A stretch of DNA of 64,000 bases from Ridgeia piscesae. Its lineage: Eukaryota; Annelida; Polychaeta; Sabellida; Siboglinidae. Numbering within the stretch: the stretch's first letter is position 1; the number at the start of each line of letters is the position of its first letter. The notes beneath the pieces are model-generated. The model was not told where the DNA came from and did not search any database. It saw only the letters and a program-made list of their open reading frames with translations. The position numbers were made by a program, and so were the translations under genes. This document shows positions 37,111 through 50,631 of this stretch, piece by piece. The stretch is from positions 1 to 64,000 of the forward strand of contig JAODUO010000959.1 in the NCBI GenBank assembly GCA_025642075.2, written 5' to 3'.

Positions 37111-39149
37111 TATAAAAACACATATTAAACAAATATGTTGATGTGATGTGCCACATCAAAATGCGTATTAAGCTGGATAATTATATAACAACAGATTACA
37201 CAGACTGTAAGCATTACAAATGATATGTCACTTGTTTATTAAACATATCCAATGGTTTTTATTAGCTACTACAACTGTAAATACAAAGCAAACTTTTAAC
37301 AAGCAACATACTGAAAATAATGTGAGTAACACTTGGCCTAAATAAAACCTGTCATTGACTCATTGTAGCCACACATCATTTGCTGCCATTACTTTTTGAA
37401 AATAGTAAAATGAACCGGATGAGAAGAGATTTTACAGAATGCATCTATTCAAAAACAATAATCAGTGAAGTGATAACGACTGTGATTTGAGTAATGTGTA
37501 CACACTTAATCATATAGGAGGTCAAGATAGTAGACACTCCCCGGATACAAAGTACAGTTAGCTAGATAAAGGAAACCGGTAACTATGTAATGTCCCATAT
37601 CCAGTGCTTTCACTTTTCTTTTGCAGAAATGTTTATTTAGACTCTCCACAACAACTTCTAAGAAATGCATTCAGCAATGCCCTAATTACTCCAGAGATTA
37701 TGTGCTGCCATATCTGTATATATGGTCATGACGAGCAGTATACACTGCTCATCATTCGGGTGGGGTGGTTAGAACTCACTGTAGCACTGTAGACGGGGAG
37801 AAATATCATTGGATAGATGGCAGACAAGCAAAAAAAACTGAAAATACAAGAAAGGTCTTAAAACCATAGATATTCTCAGTGACGCCTTGAAAATGGGTGT
37901 AAATGGGTGTCACACGTATCTTAGTAGTTTATTTCAGGTTACTTACTTTGGAGCATAATTTGTGAATTTCTTACAAAACATCCAAATCTTGGAGCCATGA
38001 ACAATATGTTCCATACTGTGTGATTAGCAAAAACATTTATCACGAATAAAGCACTGCCTAAATGTAACGTCTTTGCTTATCGATAAACTAAACAGGAGTA
38101 CCCCAGGTAGTTTAAAGAGTGCTGGCAAGCTGCTAGATTAAGCAACAATACAACGTCTAGCGGTTCAAACTAGTGACTTCCGCTGGCATAAGTGTTAGTG
38201 AAATGAATAAAATTAATAAGTATTAATTAAATAAGTGGCATAAAAGAAACTGATTTATCACCGAACAACAATATAATTGTGGACATCTGTTGGCATGCTA
38301 TATGGCACAGTTTCAATCAATTCAACATTGACAACAAATAATATTTGCCACTGTTCTTGGGTTTGAGCCAGTGCGCTACATACGGGGTAAGAAAATAAGC
38401 CCTACCTAAAAAATATAAAACGTATGGAGGTTTTTTCTAGGTGGGCTTTATTCTGGGAGGGCTAATTTCTGGGAGGGCTATTTTCCAGGAGATACTGACA
38501 TATACAATAGTGCCTGTTATATTCTATTTAATCAGTCATACCATAGGTCTTCATCAATATAATTAACAAATACTAAACACATGGACCATGTCATTGCTAG
38601 CCCATTGGTTTTAATAATGATGATAGTAATTATTATGGAAATTAGGAAATCATTAGACTTTCTCCAGCCATTAGCATTTGTGCACTTTAAACTACTTGCA
38701 TTTGATATCCAGGCCTTAGTATTGCTCAACGTGCTTTATACTTTACTTGCTGACAGCCGTGTTCAACCATTCACCATTTCTGATCCTCTCAGAAGCATTA
38801 GCACTATTTGTAAAAAAAAATCCATCAGTGTCTATAAGGGACCTCGTAAATAACAAATCCAATATTACAAAATGGAGGTGGGTGGGTGTGTGAAGGGGCC
38901 ATATGGATTTCTTACGAGTTTAATACTCCATAGTAAACGTAAAACATGAAACAATTATGCTATTTATACATGCAATTCCAGCTGTACCTGTAAATGTGTG
39001 GTTGTTTTGTTGACAAAGTACACCAGTTGCAGCTCACTGATGACTGATGTCTAATAATAATTACCAATGTGTCTTAACCATTCTTTTCAACAGAAAGGTT
39101 TGAGACTGTCTCTGTATCAACACCATTAATTATGTTATCAACTCCTCCA

Positions 39150-39437
39150 TTTGAAGACACAGATAGATGTAACACTGCACTTTATTAGTAGACACAGATA
39201 CATGTCAGTGTATCACTGCACTTTATTAGTAGACACAGATACATGTCAGTGAATCATTGCACTTTATTAGTAGACACATACATATGTCAGTGTATCACTG
39301 CACTTTATTATTAGACACAGATACATGTCAGTGTATCACTACACATTGTTAGTAGACACAGATACATGTCAGTGTATCACTACACATTGTTAGTAGACAC
39401 AGATACATGTCAGTGTATCATTACACTTTATTTGTAG
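39150..39437. repeat. Minisatellite of about 42 bases, 6-7 units
   Basis: Units read TAGTAGACACAGATACATGT then CAGTGTATCACTGCACTTTA with small changes; the last units share ACACATTG in place of GCACTTTA. Absent at the matching place in copy B. Confidence 0.9.
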
Positions 39438-40459
39438 GCCTTTCCAGGGAATTAGTGTGGAGTGAACAAAACTAGTCAAGGTTGAAAAAGGCAGCATAAG
39501 ATTTAAACTCGACTCCGATGCTTTGCCCACTGTGCCTCTGCTCTCCACACAGGTTATTTAGGCAGTGCTGCTTTCACTACTATATAGAGCTATTAGACAG
39601 GGAGCTGGTGCACTGTGGGATTTAAACATGGAGGATATCTCCCCGATCGAACCAATTGTGTTCTATCTGACTCCCAGATATTGTCAATCTCAGACGTCTC
39701 AACAATTTAGCGCCATTTTTCAATCAAAAACTACAGCACGGACAATGTTTTACAAATGTCAGAAGAGTAAAGGTTTGTACAAATGTTTGTTCTAGGACAT
39801 ACTATATCACAGTAGTAATGTAAACTATTCATAAATTTAACCACTATCAACATTTCTAGCAATTGACGCAGGGTCTCACACATAATTTTGACTGTGGTGT
39901 ACACAAGATGCGACATCATCAGTTATCAGCCTGTTTGTGGAAGAATTTTTATCTCCAATTTATGTTCCTTTTTCAGTGATCATAAACTATTTTATTCATA
40001 AAACTCATCAAATGTAGTACGACGTGTTAACACTTATAGTTATACAGTTTCGTAATAATGGACAACCTAGGCTAAACAAACTGGTTCTATCCACGTGAGG
40101 GCACTGTCAATATTTAAAATGGCATAGTTCGAAGAGAACCAGCTCTAGCTATTATCTATTAGTTCTGAATATGACGGTGCAGTTCTGGTTTGTATTTTGT
40201 GGGAAATGTGTGTTACACATTTAATTATAATTATATCAAAAGTAATATTAGTAAATATGTAAATACCTGTTTACATAATAAGTAATTTAAAAAAAAAGTT
40301 AGTTATCCGACATTTGTATTTTACGTACCTTTACCGCTCTCCAAGCGGGTGATATCTCCTAATTGACTCTGGCTTGAGCTGGGTCCATCCGTCAAGTTCG
40401 GGCTGGTCTTTTTGACGTTGCACAGTCAATGGCAATGCTCGTCGATCGTAACAAATTAG

Positions 40460-40522
40460 TTAACGATCTAGTGTCAGTTGATGTAAACTTTGCACGATTC
40501 TCTGTAGCTGTTCGTCTGTCAT
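40460..40522 (-). CDS. Conserved 20-codon open frame in repeat copy A
   Basis: ATG at 40522 reads MTDEQLQRIVQSLHQLTLDR then TAA. Copy B has the same frame (52875-52813) with one residue changed. After the TAA both copies stay open in the same frame for over 40 codons, the length differences being multiples of three, to a stop near CGGTAA. It may be the relic of an exon; translation is unproven. Confidence 0.35.
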   Translation of the reverse strand: MTDEQLQRIVQSLHQLTLDR

Positions 40523-41117
40523 ACTAAACGCCAACCAAGCTTGTGCGAAAACGCAACCAAACTAGTATATGACTCATTCTCACTGTCTCATAACGGGTAC
40601 GTAGTCATGATCAGGAAGTACTGACATTTTCCGCTACCAACGGTCGCTAGCTGGCGCTACCAGTACCATAACCAAAAATTGCGGTAATTAATTATATGTT
40701 TACCTTTTTAATGTAATAACTGGTACATCATTGCTGTACTAGAGCAGTAATGTATTGACGCGAATGTACATATTTTCGTCGTATGAACGTCTCAGACGGT
40801 TACAATATGTAAAATACACCGTGAAGTTTTCTCGTTATCCTGAAGATGTCAGTACCAACACGCACTTGTAAATTGAAAGGAAAACGATCGCCCCGTTGGG
40901 GGATTTCCCGCTGGGATTTTCAGGGCGTTGATCATCAAACGCAGCAGCATAATAGCGTTATCACTATTGGTTAAAAGCGATAAAATCATTAAAATGTATA
41001 TTATGAAATAGACGGTGCAATTCGTGTAATAATATAGCATAATACTGATATTCGAGTACGCATGCACGAAATCTTCCGGGTCAGAGGGCAATCGACATAA
41101 ACAAAACTCACGTGCCT

Positions 41118-41667
41118 GTTTAAGAGATACAGAATCTTATTTCTTGATTTATGTAAACAGTTTTCATTTGTTGTAATCTTTGCCGGCATGACCAATTTTA
41201 ATGAGTTTCGTTTGTGGAAGAAAGACAGCATTCAGGAGTATTTTGCCTATCAGAGGGCTGCCACAAAACCGGTAATAAGACGAACTAACGGCGCTGGCGT
41301 TTGGTGCTCGTACCGTTTGTAAGTAAAACAGCTATAATATGTGATATGTATAACATTCCTGGAATAAACCCCTGTCCAGATATCGGACAGAACTTATTCT
41401 ATTGTAGCATTACAAGGTATTTTGCATGCTAAGTAATATTTATGTCAAATTAGTTTATGTATGTGACAAGTTAAAATATGGGCACTAATTATGACTTTTC
41501 ACGTGTAGAATCCGACCCAAAATCAGTTTTAGCCGTTATAGCTGTATCTTTGACTACATTTGATACATCAGTATATTCAATACGTTAATATAGTCATTCA
41601 ACATCATCCCAGACATATTTCTTTACGCACTTTTGGAGGCCAACAGGACGGTAGGTGTATGAACTGT

Positions 41668-41729
<62 letters not shown>

Positions 41730-42312
41730 TATAAATATATATATATATATAATTTATATATGTGTGAGTGTGTGTGTTCATTGTTTACATATAAAATATT
41801 TATACATATATATTTATTTATTTCATTATAGCGCATTATTTTCATCCTAACTATTTATTTATATTCTTAAAAAACTTACCCCGTATAAAGGTATTCGTAT
41901 TCATATGTTTAGGAATACTAACTATATAATTATGATTATTTTCTCCCTGTGGTAACGTAATGTTGGTCTGTCGATCATTGTACTAATATGTAACAACTAC
42001 AATAAGTATGCAATCAGTAAATACCCGGCAAAACAGGTGCAGTAACTGTTGACAATCTTCCCAGTGTCCATCCTGATGTACACCCATATTGGAACTTTCC
42101 CGCTGGCTTATTGCCGAAAACGCCTACGCTACTAGCTCATTACCGGTTGTTGGCAGCGCTCTGATATGCAAATACTCCTCATTTCTGTCTTTCTTCCACA
42201 AACGAAACTCACTCAAATTGGTCATGCCAACAAAACATTATAAACAAATTTAAATTATTTATATAAATCAAAAAATAAGACGAGAAAATCGAACTTCGGT
42301 ATCTCTTATGGC
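41118..42312. mobile_element. Fold-back element with about 190-base arms
   Basis: The left arm (about 41118-41300: ATGACCAATTTTAATGAGTT, TCGTTTGTGGAAGAAAGACA) is complemented by the right arm (about 42115-42312). Between them is a TA microsatellite (about 41671-41757). No reading frame. Flanks and target duplication could not be fixed. Confidence 0.7.
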
Positions 42313-42899
42313 TACATACCACCATTGATTTCCCATAGGTGGCCATTGAAACGTTTCTTTGATTCCCCGCTAGGTTTATTAATCCATGGTATTGAACATT
42401 TCAGACACTACATAGCCTCCATTCATACATATCATATATAAAATTCGTGAAAATGACATATCTCTTTCTCGGGCAATTGCCCATGTTGACACCTCTATGC
42501 CGAACTACACATGTATGCATACGCGCCTGGTCACTGTCTGACAAATGTCATTATTTCACAGCTCTGATGCCATGCTGCACAAAAATTTAATTTCTATTCA
42601 ACCAGTCCTACACTCATTGCTTCCAGGAATTTACAAAAACTGCACAATGCAGTTCTTTTTAGCAGGACTACTATGGCGTAGGACTCCATTTGGTGGAGCT
42701 GCTTCATCCACTCATTCGCGTAAAAAAGCTGCTCCCTCCACTCATTCGCGTAAAAATCGTTCGCTCCTAGCGATTTTTAGTAATTTCACAAACAGCGGAG
42801 TTATCAAATACCGCCTAATGATTGCTTAGTTGGTTTATGCATACATGTTACTTCTTTTTTCTGAAATTAATAAAATAAATAGGAACTATTTCGATTTTC

Positions 42900-42923
42900 G
42901 TTTCGATCGGTACCGATCGAAAC
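42900..42923. promoter_or_regulatory. 24-base perfect palindrome
   Basis: Half-site GTTTCGATCGGT followed immediately by its complement. It stands at the border of AT-rich and GC-rich sequence. It could bind a dimeric protein or be a remnant of inverted ends; unassigned. Confidence 0.5.
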
Positions 42924-43679
42924 CCTGTACGAAACCTAACCACGGACTTCTATGCACTGGACTGTTGTCTCCGCCGCTCGCGGCGCTTCGCGAGCCGGAG
43001 TCGGCTGCAAAGGTCACGAGCGCAAAAGAGGTACTCCCCACTTCCGGTCTGCGAGCCACTGGGATGAACTTGCCGAACATCGAGAGGATCCTTGCGTGCA
43101 TATAAGTCCGTGACCTAACTATGGAAATGTAGATTTGAGCGGAATACGCTTTAGTCTTCACGAGAACGAGACTTGGGTGGCGAGATTGACCTTCATCCTG
43201 TCGAGTTGTTTACGTTTAGGAGCAGCGAGTTTAGGCACAAACATGATTTTTATATGCCACCAACACGACAAATTAAGCAAAGACAGCATCGACGCATGAT
43301 TGGGAAAGAATCTGGAACTATAAGCAGTGAATAGCATGACTTCGGAACAGTGACAGTCACAGTGCCCTGGGCCTGGCTTTGCAAGCTACGGACACCGTGG
43401 CCGTGGCCCACGGCGTGGGCAGGCGAACTGGCACTGACTACAGTCAACATGCAGTGTTCGCACAGATGTTCTTCCATATAGGTTAGTAATTACATATTAT
43501 AATATTATAGTTATAATAATAATTTAATACATTAAGCAATGATGATAATTTAATACATGAAAATAGGTATACATATTATGTTAATTTATTGTTAACATTA
43601 ATGTAATAAAGTAACAAGATATTGCTTGCATTTGGAAGCCTGGAAGGTGATCGTTCATTACATTGCAATTTTTTCAAGT

Positions 43680-44330
<651 letters not shown>

Positions 44331-44429
44331 TAGAGACCCGACCACCTGTCATTTGGACGGGCAATTTCAAATATGAACGGGGGAAATTTTTCGAGGACGG
44401 GTGACAACCCGTCACAGTGTGACAAATTT

Positions 44430-45370
44430 AATCCTGAGAAGTAATAGTGAGTACGATTACTTTGTTAATGTACTCGAGTACGAGAACGATTAGTTTCCTT
44501 CGTACTCAAGTACGAGTATGAGTACTGAAAAAGTACTCGTACTCGATGTATGAGTATGAGTACACGAGTATGATTACTCCATCTCTGGCTTAGTGATACA
44601 TGTCATGCAGTAATACAGTAATTAGCACTGTTGGGTGAAGTTGCAGTGCATTAAGGTAATCAGTTTGGCAGGCATTACATGTGACAGTGAAAAAGAAATG
44701 TTGATACTGACAATGTATTTGAAAAAAATATTTGAAAAAGTCAAATACTTTAGGAAAGTATTTAAATACAAATACTTTTAATTCCTAAACATCAAATATA
44801 AATACTTAAAAAGTATTTAAATACTTTCAAATACAAATTTATTTGACCCCTATCTGATATATTACATATTTGAATTGGATAATCTTGAATATGCACCCCT
44901 GGTTTTGAAGTGTTGTTATTGTAATGTATTTGATCATGTGTATTTGAAATTCTTAAATGCCTCCTATTTGTATTTGATTCAGAAACCATAAATTAAATTA
45001 TTAATCCAGCATTAAATTTGTCATCGAATACCTGAGAAAATCGTCTAATTATTAATAATAATGACACCTGGATAGTGGATAGCAGTAATTAGTTAGAACA
45101 TTAGTGACACAACAACAGAACAAGAATGACACCTAGGGATTCCATGAAAGTCACCTTTATGTTAGAAACAGGATATTATTAAAGTAATCATGAAAGTAAT
45201 CATGATTGGTTGAGTATAGAAAACAAATGTACTCGAGTACGAGTACGATTACATTCTAATGTAATCGTAATTGTTCTCGAGTACATTTGTTTTCTGAGTA
45301 CTCGTACTCATGCATGTTCAAAGTCATTGTACTCGAGTACATTTGTATTGTACTCACTCTATCTCTGGCA
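44430..45370. repeat. Repeat rich in GTACTCGAGTAC palindromes
   Basis: Both ends (44440-44580 and 45228-45350) consist of overlapping GTACTCGAGTAC-like palindromes and ACGAGTA motifs, and both run into ATCTCTGGC. The middle has degenerate AAATACTTT repeats (44700-44990), also seen at 54980-55090. This looks like one or two nested nonautonomous elements. Confidence 0.6.
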
Positions 45371-48300
45371 TCCAGCAGGTATATCAAATATAATTAGTTC
45401 AAAAACATGAATCCCATTCATTAGGCTTTCAAATTATGCCTTTCACAAAAATACATTAGCTTTTGCAAACATGTGCTTAGTGATACATGTCATACATGTC
45501 ATGGGAAAATTGTTCAATATTATGAAAGAATTGTCGTACTAAAACATATTTCTGGAAATTTACTTTTGCAGAGTTCACCCATAACACACACACGATTGTT
45601 ACAGAAACATGCTGTAAACAGATATCATATACATACTATGTACATATAATAACATTATGTACAGCACTTTGACCATGTTGGATATTGTGCTTAAGAAATA
45701 ATAAATATATTACATAAAGTAACTAGATTATATTTTTTTTTTTTAAACCAGTAGATATAATTTTTTATATATATTTAATGCTTAGATGTATCTTTACACC
45801 TAAAAAGTGGCTAAACTAGTCAGAGTCCTTGTCACGTGGCTGAGATTTACATCTGCAATTGCGATATGTTTACTCAATTAAATGAAGCGTACTGGCTAGA
45901 GATAGTGGTGAATACTTTTCTTTTGTACAATTAGTATTTTCACATATTAATTTCAGTGTGGCAGAATGTTTCCCACATTAGTAGAAATGTTCAATATAAC
46001 AGGTCTGAGTAATGTATATGTAACATGTGGGCATGCAAATTTTATAACATGAATAAAACAATTATATTACCATGGTATTGACTTTGGCTAAATGTGTCGT
46101 CACATATAAAATATCATACATGTCAGAGCCATGTTAATTGTCACTTTGTTTCTTGTATAGGCAGATGCGGATGTACAGTGAAACGCCAGGAAGCTGGTAT
46201 GCAGTATCATCAAAGAGAGTGAACTCACACAATGTCATCATATCCAAGCTGATGTAGTTCACTAAAGAATGTCGAAGCTGTCTAACAGTTTCGAGAGAGG
46301 TTGACCAAAGGGTTATGTCATGTTTGACAGACCATGGCATCCACCGTTCCATCACCAACTGCAAAGCTAGTCAGGCTTCACCATATTCGCATGTCAAGCA
46401 CTCTGCATTCTGCATTGGTCTCTAGTCAGTCAGGGTATCTGACCGGCATGGAAGCCAGTGTACACACCACCATACTGTGGAGTCTGTCATGATGCAACAC
46501 ACAGTACAACTGGGATCACTTCACTTGGTCGACATTCAAATACATGACATTTAATATGCAGCATATTGCACGGCTCATTGTTATATAATCTTGTCCACAA
46601 ATACAACTGTCCTGTATAGCATATTAACTTGTTGAACTAGTGGTAGTAAGCATTGTTCAGTTTCTTGTTGACCTGTAAAGAAAAGCATGTACTGTATTCA
46701 ATTTCAGTAAACAAAAACATGCATCATGGTAGTGGAGTTGGGAGTAAATAATGATGCCATGTAATAACTATTACATGGTGTACACTATTCATTTTTGCAT
46801 TTATGTCAAACATGAATATGTAGGTTGTCTGGTCAAAGCAAATGTTGGAAATGACAAAATAAGGTTATTGTGATGCCAACCGCACATTCCCTCAGAAAAT
46901 ATTCAAGCATTCATAATATGTATGTCTACCTTCTTCAACACTGTATTATTGATTTGTTTAGTCATCGCTGCAGTATTTTCCCTGCTATATGATGAGTGAG
47001 GTGGACCACCTCAGTGTTTTTCTAAGCCAATTTGCTCAAAATATGCCTCATAGGTATTTCTTGCTATAAACATGTTTACACTTGTAGCTGTGCATTTGTT
47101 TCCTCTCTATTTCCCAGGGAATAAGTTAAAACATCCTTCAGAATGCACCATTTTGAAGGTAATTTTTTTACATAGTGTATGTGCATTAATGTCTGTGTTG
47201 ACACACTGGGTGTAATATGCATTATACAAGACTAACAAGAACAAAGGTCATTCTAGTTTTCCATGTTCAAGATAATATGTGAATGAAAACAATGTGTATT
47301 TAAATGGACATATTAAAATATTTTTTATAATTTATACGTTGTTGATTGTTAAAATGTTTAATTTACCTGGATTGATCAGATGTGAGACTCCCACAGACTG
47401 CGTATCCTCCTGGCATTTGCCATACCCATGTGACTGCCTTAATCTTAGCCCCTCCTCTGCCTTGTCTCACTTTTGCATTGTAGTGTGGCCTGTAGCAATA
47501 TTATAATTCGAATATATTATGCATTCATATAATGCTGTGATGAAAATTTTGATAAATATTTGAAAACAACTGGCACGTGTGAGTTGAAAGGTACCAGGTA
47601 CATAGACTACAGCCAGGCATCATTGACTACATATGTCATTTGTATTAACATTTTAATCAATCATGGCTGTCATCAAAATATAAATTATTTTGCATAAAAT
47701 GTAATGGAAATAACAACATTCAGTAATAGTACTGAAATGTGAGTCGGCAAAACACTGTTTTAATAATTGTGAGATTAATGTAATTCTCCGTTTGACGTTC
47801 TGTTAACGAGATAACGGATGCTCCCCCTAAAAATACAACGCTTCTTGCCCGACCAACAAGAGCCTACTACCAGTCTCCCATGTCAATTTTATTTATCATT
47901 CCGTCCCTCCCGTCATCTATTCTCTATGGATATGTACTTTCGCAATTACTAAGTTTATTAACAAGATCCTGCGTAATCAAATACAATACCGGTACATATT
48001 AACACAGGTTGTGTCTGGCTGAGTGATGCCGAGCGATATTGATGGCGACTGTCAACTCAAACTGGCTTGCCTTGTCAGTGACACTGATAATCTTACAAGT
48101 TAGAGAATCCGCGTCGAGTAGACGTTCACAAGAGTGGATTAGCCCCGCCTACTCGCTCTTGTTGCTAACTGCGATAATGCACTTAATGCGTACCTTCATA
48201 GAAAAATCACTTTGCCTTTTGGGAATTTTAGTCATGACGCGCAAAAGCACGTGCGATTTGTTATTGTGCCGCAGAGGTCGATCTCGCATAAAGCACGTGA

Positions 48301-48825
48301 CCCAAAAAGCAAAGGACGTCGGCAGCTGCTGATTGTTTCGCCAGTTATACCCGGTGTAACGGCGATTCTTTTTTTACGAAAAAAAATGACAAGTACGCAT
48401 TAAAAAAATTAACTGACTGTGCATACAATTTAAACTATTAACACATTACACATCTGGTCATAAAAGAACCGGTTTGGCGATTAGCAAACGAGTGGAGGGA
48501 GCAGTTTTAAATTAATTAATTAATATTAAACAAATTCATCTAAGGATTTGTTCGGTATAGCCCCACACATTAAATGATATGTCTGTGAAGGTCACGCCCG
48601 TCTGTTGGGGACAAATATCTACTGTGTCATGAATGGAACAATACATTCATTATCGTACTTGATATTATATGAATTCTGACCCCAGTGGCACATTGTTTAC
48701 ACTAAGTCGACCTTGAAGACACTGAATTTAACCACTATAGTGCAATGTTACTATTTTATATATTCCGCATTATGCTTGCTTTTTAGCCAAACATATTGAA
48801 TATTTGCGTTTTAAAAGATCCCATC
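45371..48825. other. Long stretch without a recognisable gene
   Basis: Open frames are short and lack motifs. The 46130-46520 part is somewhat GC-richer on both strands but has no continuous frame over 80 codons. A CpG-richer patch near 47810-48400 may be an old promoter or element. Confidence 0.4.
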
Positions 48826-48833
48826 TATTAATA

Positions 48834-49247
48834 AAAAGGGTATAAACTTCACGAATTATAGCCAACTTCAAAGACCGCGTATTAGTGCTGATAAGGGGTA
48901 TGACAAAAAGCTACATCAAACACTCACACAGCAGCCTCATGTCCTGTCGTGCACAGGTACATGTTAACAACATGCGGGCAGAATGTAGGCTTGTTGCACA
49001 AGTGGGCTGTCTCAGCATCCACCCCACCTGGCAGAAATTAAAGATTTGACATATCACATCCTGGGAGGGTTGTAAATCACAAATCAATTGCACATGGCAC
49101 TACCGGTATAACCAATCGCTAATTGATTCCAATCAAGCGATTGTGTGAGTGTTTGATGTAGCTTTTTGTCATACGTACCCCTTATCAGCACTAGTACATT
49201 TGTGTGTTTGAAGTTGGCTATAATTTGTGAAGTTTACACCCTTTTTG
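48834..49247. mobile_element. Hairpin element with about 105-base arms
   Basis: The left arm (about 48834-48935: AAAAAGGGTATAAACTTCAC, GCTGATAAGGGGTATGAC, TACATCAAACACTCACAC) is complemented by the right arm (about 49140-49247). The spacer is about 200 bases. No coding. Small indels differ between the arms, so it is not recent. Confidence 0.8.
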
Positions 49248-49314
49248 ATGTACCCTACCCCATTAAAGTTGCAGCGGCCATGTGAGCTTAGTGCCGGCTG
49301 GTCACTAAGTTGGA

Positions 49315-49686
49315 TTGCTCTGGTGTGCCACATTTGGAATACTTTTGTGTGTATTTCAATTGTCTCACAAAGTTACGCGAAAGAGTGAAAGGGCCTGTGG
49401 TTTCAGGAAGGGTCATCCTGTATACGTATCAAAGAATGAGGACTGCATCGAAGAGCAGACTGAAGAAAGTTTAGCCCGATGGATGCCCCGACCTATCCAA
49501 GCTGAGTTTGCGCGCGTCACAAAAGTGACACCGGCTGGCCTCATTGAGGTTCCTGATGCCGAAGGTCATTCGGTTGAGGCAAAGATGTTGCGACCAAGAC
49601 GCGATGATCATGACGATGACTTGACATCGGCATATCTACGAGGAGAAGATACACGTGAGGAAATGCGCGGCTTTATCAGTTTATGA
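49315..49686 (+). CDS. Uncharacterised open frame, 123 codons
   Basis: Codon-like composition and an acidic, basic and proline mix suggest real coding history: FRKGHPVYVSKNEDCIEEQT, RWMPRPIQAEFARVTKVTPA, GLIEVPDAEGHSVEAKMLRP. The xVTKVTPxGLIEVxDxxG pattern is like small beta-barrel (SH3/chromo-like) tails of transposon proteins. The start is uncertain: the first 20 codons are hydrophobic and may not belong. Immediately after it begins the repeat shared with 58.7 kb. Confidence 0.35.
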   Translation: MLWCATFGILLCVFQLSHKVTRKSERACGFRKGHPVYVSKNEDCIEEQTEESLARWMPRPIQAEFARVTKVTPAGLIEVPDAEGHSVEAKMLRPRRDDHDDDLTSAYLRGEDTREEMRGFISL

Positions 49687-49774
49687 CAAAGGCCATATGG
49701 GATATTCCTGGCGTTGATCAAACCCGCAATCAGTGAGGAAAGCGATGGGCATTAACAAATATATGTAAGCATAT

Positions 49775-50095
49775 AGCATAATATAAGTTGTAGCACATCC
49801 TTGGCCTATACGGAGACATTTATGTTGTGTAGCGTTGCCTATGGTTACACTAGTTACATTTTAGTCCACCGAGGCAGCACCTCACCGCTGATGGACCCGC
49901 CACCTTACGACCACCTAATGCACTAAAGAAAAATGTTGCTAGGTACGGAAACCCATATCGACGTCCTATAGCTAATTTCTACCGATAACCTAGCAAACAA
50001 CTTGATGATCGTTTGACTTTGAACGGTACGACGATTAGTAACTTGATGCGCACAGTAATCAAATTAGTCCCTGTATAATATACCACACCTAAAAC
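49775..50095. repeat. Repeat copy C, uninterrupted version of 58.74-59.28 kb
   Basis: Blocks such as AGCACATCCTTGGC, GTTGCCTATGGTTACA, AACAACTTGATGATCGTTTG match 58740-58850 and 59066-59280 in order. In this copy TCCACCGAGGCAGCAC is continuous where the other has a 214-base insertion. Confidence 0.8.
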
Positions 50096-50631
50096 CATGC
50101 ACACAATGCCACGGACATGTGCAACTCAGGTGGATGCTAAAGCTGTGTTATGTACTTGTGGCACAACTGAAGTTGTGGTTATGTTTATAACATCTACAAC
50201 CCATATAGCAGATCACGATGAAAACAAATATGCTGAATATGCTGTGTTGCTCTTGTAAAAACTTATAGTTCGTAGGAAAAAATCTAAATGATTACATGCA
50301 TGTAGGCATGGACGTCCGCAGAGTGAGGGGAGAGAGTTGTGCCCTTGCTCCCCCCTGATCGAGGCGTTAAATTATTAAAAAATAACTTCACTGTTGTCTA
50401 TCAGCAGCAGAAGGACCTTCCATTTTGCACCTGTAAAAGGGAGAGGACAATGCAACAACCAACGTTGGATTTCGCGGTTGTCGTTCACTGGAAAGACGCT
50501 TTGATCGATCTTGCAAGTGGCGAGGGACCTTTTCAAAGTGTCTTTAATTATTGTTGTACCTTTTCCGAGGTTCCCCTTTTGGCATCGGTTGCACCCACCG
50601 GTTGCTCCCATGCATTAGTAAACATATATTA

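Larger units (their letters stand above)
36416..40711. repeat. Large dispersed repeat, copy A
   Basis: Collinear with 50632-53071: TCTAAAAGCAGCAA start, GTGGTATCCTGTTTTGCATT, GAAAATGGGTGTAAATGGGT, CTGGGAGGGCTAATTTCTGG, and a strongly conserved end at 40240-40700. Copy A also has a CT-rich tract (about 36940-37110) and a 42-base minisatellite that B lacks. No long reading frame is shared. It may be a nonautonomous element or a segmental duplication. Confidence 0.8.

Noticed and set aside
39480..39540. tRNA-like or tRNA-derived SINE head on the minus strand (GGCACAGTGGGCAAAGC)
   Set aside because: An A-box-like stretch is present, but the B-box is poor and no cloverleaf could be drawn.
42545..43105. 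Two plus-strand frames of about 90 codons
   Set aside because: One runs through a 29-base tandem duplication, the other through a palindrome and GC-rich patch; neither has a family pattern.
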